64,000 nucleotides of DNA from Cryptomeria japonica (taxonomy: Eukaryota > Streptophyta > Pinopsida > Cupressales > Cupressaceae). Where the stretch lies: assembly GCF_030272615.1 (NCBI RefSeq), contig NC_081414.1, positions 817,014,396-817,078,395 on the forward strand, given 5' to 3'. The translations under genes were made by a program, and so were the position numbers. How positions within the stretch are numbered: position 1 is the stretch's first letter; each line of letters opens with the position of its first letter. Below are positions 44,537 through 56,099 of this stretch, piece after piece. Below the pieces are notes generated by a model. That model did not search any database. It had not been told where the DNA came from and worked only from the letters and a program-made list of their open reading frames with translations.

Positions 44537-45931
44537 TGTTGGCATTTTGAGTTTGTTGGCATTTTGCATAGAGATTGCATTAATGATATGTTATCATTGA
44601 TGTCAATTGAACCAGTAATGGTATTCATATTATTACGAATATTGTTGTTTTTTTATATTGGCTCGTAACTGGTAAGAAGAGATTCGTGGAAGATGTTGTA
44701 AACTGGTATGTTAAGTTTGTGAGTTGAATCAGTGAACTAGTGTAAAGGGTTAAACCTTTCCAAGAAATTTAATCAATAAACCCTATCAACTATTAAACCC
44801 TAACCAATCATGTTTGTTGGTTTATTATCTGATAAGCAGTAATGATGAAGACACATGTGATCATTGTATAAGGATAAGTTCAAATTGTTTTGGCGGGTTT
44901 ATTTTTTTTCTAGGGAAGGAGCAAAGTGGATTGCATCTAATGCACAACACGTGATGAGTTACAAAGTCCAATGAAGTGGTGATCATGGAGTAGTTGGAAT
45001 TTTCTTGAAGAATGTGAACAGATTATCATGATTTCTAATGATCAAGATTGTATTGACTTGTTTGTAATCTCGATGATGAGAATTAGGTTTTTGTTTGTAA
45101 AGGTTGTTGGCAAGATTGATAGAAACCTGTTGAGTGTGTAGTTGCCTAACCAATGAATGGATCTAAACTTTACGTGAAGGAATATTGAAGCTTAGAAGGA
45201 TCTAATCAAGCAAATGTAGTGCTACTCAGACAGATCAAGAAAACCTGTTGTTTTCTAACAATTACAGCAGTAGTGAAATCCCTTAACCAGGCAAGCTCTA
45301 AAAGCTTGGTTACTCATTAAATCCTCTAACAAGGTGGTTCATTAGATTGGATTCTTAAATCCTCCAATGAGGTTACTCCTAATAGGGTATTGTGCTTTCA
45401 TCAAGGCATATTTGTAAATCCCTTAACTGGGTGATTCCTAACCAGAATTAGTTCTTAACAAGACTTATTGTAAAGCTTTAACAGGCTTGGTTCCTAACAG
45501 GGTGAACTTCAAAAGAGTTCAGATAGCTATCCTTGTGAGTCTCATCTCACCATGGTTTTTACCTATTTGGGTTTTCCATGTATAAACATTTGTGTCAAGT
45601 GGTGAATGCTTTTGTGGTTATGATCTTATTTGTTGATTTGGTTAACTTCTAATAAGGCATGATATGTAGAAGCATTGAAAGAAGAATATGTTGAGTTATG
45701 ATTAAGCATTGTTGATGTTTACAAGATTGAAGTTGTTTACTGTTAAGTTGTCATAACATTTAAACCGGTTGATGTCAAGTATTCTTATGAATATTGATCT
45801 TGACTAAGATATATTTACTTTGTGTGACTGAGTTTGAGATTGGGAACTTTGTATCAGTTTTTCAATATACTGATTCACCCCCCCCCCCTCTCAATATTCT
45901 ACTAGATACTTATTCTTTCATCATACCAACA
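44537..45931 (+). repeat. 3' LTR of the copia element
   Basis: Begins TGTTGGCATTTTGAG, with a second TGTTGGCATTTTG 17 bases on (44554), and ends ACCAACA. Matches 9736-11127, with a 34-base extra block near 45630 and the 46-base gap noted for the 5' LTR. Confidence 0.9.
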
Positions 45932-46042
45932 AATATCCCTTCAATATACTCACAGGATGAATACTTAAGCTGATCACAAGACAACCCTATTCACCTTATG
46001 ATTGTATCTAATCTAGTATTCAACTCCACAACAGAGTCGCCA
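45932..46042 (-). promoter_or_regulatory. Element 1 leader, distal half, with primer-binding site
   Basis: The minus strand at 46042-46029 reads TGGCGACTCTGTTG, six bases inside the 5' LTR. TGGCGACTC sites of this kind are common in plant gypsy elements. The adjoining leader continues at 9735 beyond the copia insertion. This site is what identifies the 4.8 kb repeat as an LTR. Confidence 0.8.
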
Positions 46043-46048
46043 AGAATT

Positions 46049-49000
46049 TGTTGGTTAATAGATTTGTCTTTTACACATTTTTAATACTTTAACTTCTGCA
46101 TACCCATAAACAAAAGACAAAACACACCAACAGTTGGATAATTGCTTAAACAGTTAACCTCTATATACATATACAACTCCCCAAGAATGATTTTCAATAA
46201 GCTTAGGTTACAACAACTTCTATGCACACTTTTTACCAGAAAGCATTAAAGGTACTTAGGCATTAATATGTCAAGACAAAATTAACACCGCAAATGTTTT
46301 TAAGCACATGTTTCTTTTAAAAGCTCATAGACTTTCATTCCTCTAATCAATAAGACAAACATTTCAAAACTTTGCTTTTTGCATATTCACATACACTGTA
46401 TCAGAAAGATGACAAATTTTGCAATTGAATCAAACCTTCATAGAGATTCACACTTCAATTCATAAATGCACAGATTTATAAAACAAAAAATGTTGCAATT
46501 TCATTCACAAATCAAATTTTCTTTCCTCCAAAATACATAGCATTGCAAAAATACTTATGTCTTATCTTAACCCCCCATAAATTCTCAGGATTTTAAAAGG
46601 GTTTTAATCAAGTATATATAGCCACCAGGCTATGATAGTTTGTTACAATTAAAACCAGAGTAAAAAGATTAACTCTCCCTGAGAGTCAAAGAAGTCTATC
46701 CCTATAACTAAAAAACAACTACTAAATAAGAAAAGTGGCATAAGCCACGAGCAATGGTTATGTGATCAAGCTCGTGCAGACAACATGGCCTCCACCTATT
46801 TCTCCTGAGGTGAAGGAGTGCTATAAATGTTGTGCCATTCCAAATGAGTTGTAGAGAAGTTGAGGATGAGATGATAATGCGGAAGACCAATATGAAGTAT
46901 TTGTTGCTTCCAGACCTCCTTCTACTTACTCACCTACACAACCTTGCCCTTATGTGTCTCAAGATGATCAAAGCAAACAACTAGCATGGATTCAATTTGT
47001 GCAATTTTAGAGAAATCCTTTATTGTTAAGGATTTTGCTTCCTAGATTTGTTGAACTCGATCCTTGAAGGCTTGAATCATTTTAGTTGAATCTTCAAGTG
47101 TCTGCCTACCATCCTTCAGGAGTTGAATATCTATGCACTTCATATATTTTTGCATAGTATTAATCAATTCTCTTAACTCCTTCAAAATTTTGATGGATTC
47201 TTCATGCCCTTGTTCAATAATTGAGTTCCTCCATTCAATAATTTCTTTACATACAAAAAGCACATTGCCGTTTAGACCATGCACTGGTTTTTCTGCCAGG
47301 AAGTTCATGACTCGATATCTTTGGGTATCCCTCATTTGTTTCAGTACAACTGCCCATTTTCTTTTATAACTCCTTGACTATAGACACTACACTTCCAAAT
47401 AGTTTAATTAGAGCATAGATGTAGCTTGTACCTTTCTGGGTAATTTATTTCAGTCACTCACTGAAGACATTTGCTACCATCTGATTTCTCTGAACCTGAT
47501 CAAGCAATTTTTGGTTCAGTGGTGACTTCGGATAAAATGAAAAAGGTGCTTCGGAAAGTGGTTGTGGATTGGGATCCTATATGGCATTGATGTACTGGGC
47601 CATCTGCATTATGATTTATTTCATTTCATTTTTATCATTTTCATCTTTCCAAGTCTTGGTCAGAATTCTCTAGGTGGAGGTCTTCAGGTGTTTAGCATCT
47701 GCAGCTCAAGAGGTCACCCCTAAATCAATCTTCTCAATAAAAAAGTCCTTCTCAATGATAGTCTTAGTATCTTTATCCATTGGGGGTCTAGCTACCTCTG
47801 CAATCCAATGCCCTATTTGATCATCCACATCTATCATTTCTTTAGTTTTAAGTCTCTTGGACTTTGACGTTCTCCCCAAAAATTTGTTGACCATGTCTTC
47901 CATTGGAATTGAGATTGGAATTATATTTATTTTCTTGCTAAGTTAATAATGCAACCATTTGGAAATAGTAGATGTTTCCTTGAGTGGAGGTGATTCTTGG
48001 TTAGTGATGACAACAACCATGGTGTTTACAGAATCCTCAACTTCATGAATTTCCTTTCCCTTATTAGTAGCACCAGCAATGAGATTGTCCTACATCTGAG
48101 CACCTATCATCCCTTGAATTTCTTCTTCAGAGTCCAAATATACTATAAGTGGACTTCCAGGGAGTTTCTAACTATTCTTCTTACTACGAGATCTTGTGAC
48201 ACGAGCAGGGGAGGAACTCAAAGAAGATTCTCCTAAGTTTGCAATTTTTATTTTCTCGATCCTTTGTTTTTCATTACCTGCAATATCAATAACAATGTTA
48301 AAAGAGGAAAAAGATGCTTGTGAAGTTGCATGAGTTAGACCAACTTTTCTACTCTTAGGTGTAGAACTGGGTGGTTGTCCAAAATGACAGTCCTTTAGCC
48401 ATCTTTTTGTCCATCTAATAAAATTGAAGGTTCTAGATTGAATGTTGTCAACTCTTTTTCTATCCCAATCAACTTCTGCAATAGACTTCCCCTATATCTT
48501 CTCATTGAACTCGGTATCAACAACTTCTTCACCTTCATCCTCTTGTACATCAAAGACATTCATGGATAGACCCATCGTCACAATCTATTGAACTATGAAC
48601 CTAGACCACAATCTCTTACTGACTTCAAACTCATCATCACAGTTCTCCTAGTAGTCTTCCAGCTGAGGTTCATGACAAAAATCAATATCAACATTCAAGT
48701 TTTCTATGGCAAACCTTAGGCTATCAAATTTGCATCTAGCAACATTTAACTGCAAATTGAACTTCTTGAATTCAAGTTCAAGATTTAAGGCATCTGAAAC
48801 AGATCTACAACTATAATATCCCAGCTCTACTAGAAAGACAACTCTAGACTTCCCTTCATTTCTCTTATCAATGCAGGCGAGCTATCAACTAACTTCAATC
48901 AAAATATAACTATTTAGAGCATACCTAGGTAACCTAAAATGTTCACCCTAAAAGCCGCTAACTGTAACATAAGTGAACTAAGAAAACTAGATGATGAAAC

Positions 49001-50823
49001 TACCATAGATACCTACAAATTCCATCTCTTCTATTGATAATCTCTTGTTTATATTACCCTGCGACTCATGAACCAATCTACCTGCAAAAATATCATTCCA
49101 CCTCATGAAGTTTTCAGCATACCTCTGCTACTGTAGGTGAGGATAGTATTCATAAACCCTTATCCCATCAGCCCAGGGTTCATGGTATAAGCCATTCTAG
49201 TCTTGAGTGTAGGTGAGCATATAAAACAGGTACGAGGACATATAAAAACTACTCATCCTTGCAAATTTGTTTAAGCCCTCATGTAGTCTCTCTGCAACAA
49301 CTTGCCCCCAATCTAGATAAGTACTTCCATTCAACATGACTTGAATGTAGAAATACATCCAGTCTTCCCAATAAAAGGCATGAGCATTTCCCTTCAATTT
49401 ATTCAACAAAATAACAATATCTCGGACTTCTGTTATTAAATGTTCTATGGTGAGTGGCCTCGGCAGCCTGGAACCTCCTTTTTGGATTTTCAACAACCAG
49501 TTTTTGGCAATTACGCTTTTGTAGGTGCTCTTCTTCTCGAAGAAGAAAGAGTATGAAGTACCAATGGTCCAGTCTTCGTACACCTCCTTATGGGGAATTC
49601 CCATGGCTGCCATTACAGTCTCCCTATTAATTTTCAACAACACCTCTCCATTGATAGCCCTAATACACCTATGTTCTGCATCATACCGATTCATGCATTC
49701 TAAAACTAGCTCTGGGCAAGGTGCCACAACAGGAAATGCAACAGCTTCAATCAGACTACTTCTTACAATTTTCTCCATCATGGAATTTTAAGTTGGATTC
49801 TTAGCTCTTTCTAGTAATTTTGTGAGGTCTACTTGTGCCAGTGAAGTGTCACCCATCTCCAGTAGTGAGCTAATTAAACAAGAAGTATGACCCAATTTTG
49901 GAAGGGCCTCATGATGGCCCCTCTCATACTTATCAAACAACTTCAGGAATAAAATGAATTCCATTATTACAACAAAGGAAACAGACAATAGATAGCTTCT
50001 GAGAAAGAAAATACAGTAGAAGAAGAAACAATTGAAACTAACTAGATCTTGAGAAAAAATTCCCAAAACCTTTTGATTGCAAATACAATACCTTCGGCCT
50101 CCTTCGCTTTCATGGCTATTGAGAAAGTACTAGAAATATTGCTAGCTTTTGCAAAAAAAAATGAATAAAATCTCACTAAAATCCTACCTAGTTGTACTAA
50201 TTAAGCAAGCTCGTGTGAATTGACACCTGATTTGATGTAATTTCAGCATGCATTTAATTTCGGGTCACTCCATTACATGTCACACGAATTACCATAACTA
50301 TTTGCCATAATTAGAAACTAACATCTCAAACTACTCGAAATATTCCCTTTCTTGCCATCATTTTTCCTCCATGATACATGCACCACTTCTAAATGAAGCC
50401 TCAGACTATGAATTTCAAACTTTGAACCTTGAACCAAGAACCCAAACGTTCAAAGGTTCAAGTTCAACTCTGAGGGAGAACATAGAACAAAACATAAAAC
50501 AATCTTCATGACATAAAAACAAAAGCCAACGAATGAGCAAAGATATAATTGACGCACAACCAACTTTGAACCTTGAACCTTGAACCGAAAAGTTCAAAGG
50601 TTCAAGTTCAACATGAACTTTCAACAAAGAGCTCACCTTTACCATGAAACAAATCCGCGAAGACAACTATCTTTAAAGTGGGCATAGAAATTGAACTTTG
50701 AACTAAGGCAAGGTTCAATCACTTGAGTTCAAAGGAAGAAAACACACAACCGAAAAGGAAAATAAAAAAATTAAAGGACAACTTTCGAATTGAAACTCAA
50801 AAGAAAAGGAGGGAGGACTAACA
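46049..50823 (-). repeat. 5' LTR of element 1 (4,775 bp)
   Basis: The left end TGTTGGTTAATAG abuts the primer-binding site. The right end GGACTAACA equals the end of the other copy at 3835. The ORF occupies 46766-49964 in the same direction as gag-pol. The first 860 bases after the LTR start hold the inverted GAACCTT words (50415-50620). 46049-46765, after the ORF, is AT-rich with no gene. Confidence 0.8.
46766..49964 (-). pseudogene. LTR-borne long ORF, 5' LTR copy (uncharacterised)
   Basis: Start ATG 49964-49962 (MEFILFLKLFDKYERG). The best-preserved part is 49197-49781: MMEKIVRSSLIEAVAF, CMNRYDAEHRCIRAINGE, NRETVMAAMGIPHKE, then EDWTIGTSYSFFFEKK, PRPLTIEHLITEVRDI, FYWEDWMYFYIQVML, LDWGQVVAERLHEGL. 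Further on: GIRVYEYYPHLQ and, past an acidic section, MEDMVNKFLGRTSKSKR, then a helical C-terminus (KILKELRELINTMQKYM). It ends near MLSARA at 46766. About 1,065 codons, with several stops and at least two frameshifts. No catalytic or membrane domain recognised. Role unknown; it could be a captured host gene or an accessory protein. Confidence 0.65.
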
Positions 50824-51570
50824 CACGTGAAAACTCTAGTGTTCATATGGTGAATATTTTTTATGTGTTGATTTGATTTGATTTCAGTTTATGCATGTTG
50901 ATGAACACTTAATGAGTAGTTCAGATAAATCAATTTAACAGATGGATATCAGTAATTACCGGTACTGGTAAATTGTTTATTACTGGTTTGTGATTGATTT
51001 GGTAAAGTTTTTTCAGTTTAAGTTTAAAGTTATGAATTTTTGTTAATACTGATTCACCCCCTCTCTCAGTATTAATTGGATCCTCTCAGATTAACATGAA
51101 GAAATTTCCAACAAGGGTGAGCAACATGATAGAAATGTTGTGGTCAATCACCTGGTCAGGAATAGAAAGGGCAACCTTACCGCTCACCTTATCACAAGTG
51201 ACAGAGATAGGGGAAAGGAAGACTTTCCAGTCGGTTTGACCTCAAATAAAGCTGCCCAACAATTATTTGTGGCACCGGCTGAAAAGGAACATTTCGTGGC
51301 CTCCGTGATAGGTTGGATTACCCAAGAAACCTATGATGAAGACATATCATGAGGGACATCAACAGAGGGAACCATCAATGGGTGCCCGTACCTTGGGTCC
51401 ACCTGAAAAACCCATTTTTAGGTCCTCGCCATGTTCAGTATCTGTATCTCCCTGGTTGTCCTTAGTGCCAGTAGATCCAGGGGATCTCAAGCCAGGTCCC
51501 TGTGAAGCCAGAAGGGACACACCAGGATCGACAGAAGCATTGCCTAAAACCCTACCCTGAGGGGCATTTG
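50824..51570 (+). other. Flank of element 1: copia-LTR-like end and unrecognised ORF fragment
   Basis: 50824-51110 resembles the last part of a copia LTR (GATTCACCCCCTCTC before a final ...ATTAA block), though not the copy described above. 51140-51352 is an open frame of 70 residues containing SNKAAQQLFVAPAEKEH and GWITQETYDED; I do not recognise it. Nothing else is supported. Confidence 0.35.
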
Positions 51571-54338
51571 ATAAATAAGAATAGTTGATGTGAGGAAATG
51601 ATAGAATTATAGATGGAAAGATTGGAATTAAGTGATGAGAGAGATCATGTTAGAATGATTGGAAGAATTGAAAAGGTTGATTCAAGAAAAGATTCTTGAT
51701 GAGGGAATGATCTCGAATGATGCAATCAGCATGATGAGATTAAAAAAAATGAAATGATATGATGATGATGAATAGTCTTCTTGTCTTTATTCATAGTGCA
51801 ACATTTTCATCACTGAGCCTTATTATGTAACAATGAAGCTTTGTACATCAAGGTATGAAGAACCAATATGTAAAGATATCTCATTGCAAAGAAACAAACA
51901 TGTAGCAGACAAGGAATGAACCATCCATTCTAGGAATAATGCCAAGGGTTGAGGTATGTGTAGTAGTCAGAAGAATAGTTATCCTTCATGGGATACTTGC
52001 CGAATGAACGTACCAATCACAGACACCCATTGGAACTATTGCCCCAGAACTTCATTGGTTCACACCAAAAACAAAAAACAAAGAAAAAGATCATGCCCAT
52101 CACGGCTCCTCTAGTCACTTGTGGACATCCTTGAGTAGCATAGTAACATAATCTGTTGTCAAATGATAAAAGATAAAAACTAACTAGGATTAAATCCAGC
52201 AACCATACTAATTTGTGTCTTTGTGTAATTGCTTGATGTGATAGTTGATAATGTCTAGTTTTGGAAAGTTGCAAACCCCATTTAAGACTGACATGTCTAG
52301 TTTCGAGTGTATCCTCTTCTATTTAAGACAAGATAATGATCACGTGATAAGGATAGATTGTCAATTGATAAGACTTGAGTAGTTTGATTGTAGATGTTTG
52401 GTTTAAGATAGTAATATCCTTTGTGAACTTCATGTGAAGTGTTTGTTGGATAGCTGCTAGGATATTTGATTCTTGCGAGACATGTTATTGCAAGTTTTTT
52501 ATGTTTTTCAATTTTTAGTTTTTTTTCGAAGATCTTTTTGATGTTTAGGGTTTTTTGTCCTCAATATTTTTGTTCTTTTTTTAGGATCGTATTTGAATGT
52601 TTTTGTTGTGATTTTGATGTTTTCTAATTTCTAAATTTTTTCAGGACTTTTTCTGAATGTTTTGGTATTTTTATGGTTTTCAAATATTTTTTATTGATTT
52701 TTGGATTTTTTTGAAACATGACCTGCCATTAATTGATAAAGATAAGACTAACCTAGACAAAATTCAGCAGCCACACTGATCTATGTCATTGTTTTGATTT
52801 GTGTGATCATTGATAGGAATGTCTGGTTTCAAAGAGTGAGTACCCTGTATCAGACTGATCTGTCTAGTTTCAAGTGTACCCTTCCTTGTATAAGACATGT
52901 TGATGTTTAATAAAATTTGATTGATAGATTGATTAACAAGACATGTGTTCAGTTTGATTATAGACTTTGAGAGTTTGTTTGTTATTGATTTGATTTTATG
53001 GATGGCCCATGCTTTCTTGCTTTGATTTTTAGATTTTTTTTTTTAATTTTTTATTTTGTTTTTTATTTTTATTTTTATGGCTTTTTTCAAGACATTTTCT
53101 TATTTTTACAATTTTTTTCAGGACTTTATCTGATTTTTAGGATTTTGTCAGTTTTGCCCCTAGTGTGCAAACCTATTATGACATGATGATCTAGGCGATG
53201 CATATGGAGAAAATGATTTTTTTGATATAAGATATGCTAATGCAAGATGTAAGATGAAGATGCAATTATTATTCAAACAAGAATGATTGTGTGCGTCTTT
53301 CATTCTAAAATGCACTAATTGGATTAAAGGTACAAAATGTTTCAGAGGTAGGACTTCAATTCATTCTCAGAAGACCTTAGACCATCCATCCTAACACATG
53401 ATGTAACCAAGATTTATGAATGGAGGTGCAGAAAACTTCTCCATCAATTTTTGAAACTTTGATCTTCTTTTTCCCATGTGTGTGTAATTGAATTTATTCT
53501 GACTCTTATAACCATCAAAGACCCTTGGAATCCTATGTGACTAGCTACGTAGGTTATTCTGACTTCAAAAGCAACCTGGATAGAGCCTCACTACCAACAA
53601 GCTTTTAGGGCTCTGACGAGGTTATGCATTGTAATCTCTCAAATATTGCCCCATTGCCAGTAGGCATCCATAGCCCTGATGGAGTTATTCACATGTTCCC
53701 ATAGTCAATCTTTTATTATCTCACTTGTATGCATGATATTTCAGTTATATATCTTTTCTCTTTTTGTTATGATATTTTGATATTGATTTTGGCATAACAC
53801 TTTTTTATTCTTTTTTTCTTGCCTTGAATTGTAAGTAATTAAACTTTCTTGGGTATGATGATTACAACGGTGATGAAGTAGACCTTTGGGGTTTTCACTA
53901 GCCACGACCAACTAGGTATCTATAATGACTTAGAGCTATTGATTAAGGTTTGAGATATATAGAAATTGATAGATTTTAGGTAACAAGACTCGATAGTAAA
54001 ACTTCTACCCAACCAAGGATAAAGCTTAATCACAAGGTGACATTAATGATGAATCACTAAAGGCCTCCTAAAAACTTCCTGAACAAGTATCTAGGAAATG
54101 AGACAACCTTCATTCATTTCAGTGCAGACAAGTCAATGACTCAGACAATCATCATATTATTATTGATGCAAGTATATGAGAAAGCAATAATGATATGCAA
54201 TTATATGTTGTACAATGGTGATATGCAAGTGACTATGATGTACTCTGAAATGGAGATATGTGATGCAATTAAGTACAAAATATATGCTAAATACAGTACT
54301 AAAAAATGAAATGAACCCACCCTTAGATGTAATACATT
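51571..54338. other. Gene-free AT-rich stretch with an old duplication
   Basis: About 52150-52700 and 52720-53160 are diverged direct copies: both have ...CAGCAACC/CAGCAGCC, then ATGTCTAGT/ATGTCTGGT, then GACTGA followed by TGTCTAGTTTC. T-rich runs follow each. 53380-54300 shows no structure I can name. Confidence 0.45.
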
Positions 54339-56099
54339 TTTAGGTGCATGTTTTTATTGAGTTGGTATGAACTTTGCGTAGATAATTCATTGGTCTTTGT
54401 TTGAAGAGTTGGATGAACTTGTCTTTTTCAATAGGATATTCAGTTGGGAGTCTTTCATGTACATTTTCTTCTATAGCCTCCTTATTTTCAAACCAATCTA
54501 GTTGTAGTAGACCTTCTTGCCCCTAGTCTTTCAAGTGTGGGTGTATGAGGCAAATAGATTTTGGCTTCAAAGTTATGCCATGAGCGGGTGCTTTGCTTGT
54601 TTCTATTGATGCACTTGAAGAGGATCATGAAGCCAACCAGGTGTTGATCTCATTAGCTGGTGTTATGTGTGTGCTTGAAGAAGATGATGTAACAATTTGA
54701 GTGTTGATTTCATTAGTTGGTGCCATGCTTGTTTCTATCACTACATTGGCATTTGATGATGGTGCACATACAATTGTTGACAAGTTATCCTATGTAGTAT
54801 GATATGGATTGGTGATTTCATTGATAAGGGGTTCATGAACAATTTGTGTAGAGGCATTGAGATCGTGAGGGAGACTAGGACAAATGGTAGATTCATTTGA
54901 GAGGTAATCTTGTGAGAAAAATGGAGGATTATGAAATGGAAATGAAAGGACATGGAGGGATCTTGATCAAAATCTGGAGAAATAATGAGATCTTTTTTAG
55001 GACATGAAGGTGAAGGGATGCTTTGATATTGACTTGGAAAAATATTATTAGGAAGGATGGAAGGTATGTCCTGATCTTTCTCGAGAGGTGGATGTTGGAT
55101 GGGACTTGAAAGAACATATTTCTCTTGAGAAACAAGGGTGTTATTATGAGTGGAATAGAAAAGGATGAGGGGATCATCATAAGATTCTTGGTTGGTGGGA
55201 TCTTGATAAAAATCGGGTAGGATGGAAGGGTTTGTTTTTTATCCTGATTTGTTTCATGACTAATTTCTTCTGATTTTGGATTGTCCTCTTGACATGGGGA
55301 AGGATTTTGCATGGAAGATTTTTGGAAGGTTCCAACACTTTGGCATGATGAGGAATAATTTTGAATGAGATCCTCTGAATTAGGACTTGAATTAGATTGG
55401 ATTTGTATGATGGATAGCCCTTGGCAGATTGTGTTATTGGATAGAGATGACATGGATTGGTCTTGTGTGACTTCAAGGGATGATGAAATGGTGGATAGAT
55501 ATGGTTGATTTGGAATTCGGTTGAAAGGGATTTGATTTTGGTTAAAAGGAGTATGGTTTTTAGTGAAAGAGGTTTGATTTTGGTTGAATGAATTTTGGTT
55601 TGGACTTTGGTTGAAAGGAGTTTGATTTTGGTTGAAAGAGGTTTGAATGTTGGGTTGGTGTGAATTTTGATTTGGACATTGGTTGAATGGGGTTTGATTT
55701 TGGTTGAAAGGGGTTTGATTTTGGTTGAAAGAGGTACTTTGAATGTTGGGTTGATATGATTGGTATGATTGATATAGTGGGTTGAAAGAAAGAAGGTTTA
55801 CATGACTCTAATGTTGGTTGAACTGAGGTAGGAATAATTTTGTTGAAGAATGAAGGTTGGAATGTTTGAATGGTATCACAAGAAGAAGAAGGTTGTCCTA
55901 ATAATGATTCCCTCATGGTTATCACTTCTCTCATCATTTTTTCTAAGCAAACCCTATGGTTGTTAGGACTAGTCATGTCTATCATTTGTTGTTGCAAAGT
56001 ATTGATTTGTTGAGCTAAGATTTCTATGGATGGTGATGGAATAGGAATGGAAGGGATGAATTCTCCACCTTCCCTATGAAATCTATAATGCCAATCCAT
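54339..56099 (-). pseudogene. Element E Gag-like protein
   Basis: Start MDWHYRFHREGGEF at 56099. A short coiled coil EILAQQINTLQQQMIDM parallels the one in element 2 Gag. Next is a Ser/Pro/Gln-rich linker and a repeat of FQPKSNP (21-base unit, 55500-55740). Then low-complexity Ser/His/Ile segments in changing frames, and a last open piece with EGLLQLDWFENKEAIEE and LPTEYPIEKDKFIQL ending at 54339. No capsid, protease or pol motif is found. It is probably the remains of a gag-only element related to element 2. Confidence 0.5.
55500..55740 (-). repeat. 21-bp in-frame repeats encoding FQPKSNP
   Basis: TTGGTTGAAAGGGGTTTGATT and variants recur about ten times. The unit length keeps the frame, so it encodes a heptapeptide array in the Gag-like protein. 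Confidence 0.75.

Larger units (their letters stand above)
9736..45931 (+). mobile_element. Ty1/copia element, split by a 28.3 kb insertion
   Basis: Plus-strand copia element: 5' LTR 9736-11127, initiator-Met-like primer site 11130-11141, gag 11202-12730, pre-integrase and integrase 13003-14246, insertion 14247-42509, reverse transcriptase and RNase H 42510-44181, polypurine tract 44525-44536, 3' LTR 44537-45931. Without the insertion it is about 7.9 kb. Flanking pentamers are AATTT (9731-9735) and AATAT (45932-45936), a target duplication with one mismatch. Both flanks belong to element 1: gag leader on the left, primer-binding site on the right. This fixes its insertion site inside element 1. 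LTRs differ at roughly one base in nine over their first 145 bases, so it is old. Confidence 0.9.
1..50823 (-). mobile_element. Ty3/gypsy element 1, giant LTRs, split by nested insertions
   Basis: Minus-strand LTR retrotransposon. Its parts in 5'-3' order are: 5' LTR 50823-46049, primer-binding site 46042-46029, leader, then after the copia insertion gag (9482), protease, extra RNase H, reverse transcriptase, degenerate RNase H, integrase (to 4006), and 3' LTR from 3835 past the left edge. The two LTRs are direct repeats: position 1 aligns with 47012, and both copies end in the same GGACTAACA. The outer end in element orientation is TGTTAGTCC and the inner end ...AACCAACA, so both have TG...CA termini. 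Protein motifs and the extra RNase H point to the Tat branch or near it. Many stops and frameshifts make it inactive. The far target duplication lies outside the window. The junction at 3836 lacks a clear polypurine tract, which is the weakest part of this reading. Confidence 0.8.

Noticed and set aside
1..50823. Reading 1-3835 and 47012-50823 as a segmental duplication
   Set aside because: The repeat abuts a primer-binding site on one side and pol of the same element on the other, has TG...CA ends, and lies in direct orientation. LTRs explain it better, although the polypurine tract is not clear.
51140..51352. A 70-codon plus-strand frame as a real gene
   Set aside because: Isolated, unrecognised, flanked by an LTR-like end; kept only as an unrecognised fragment.
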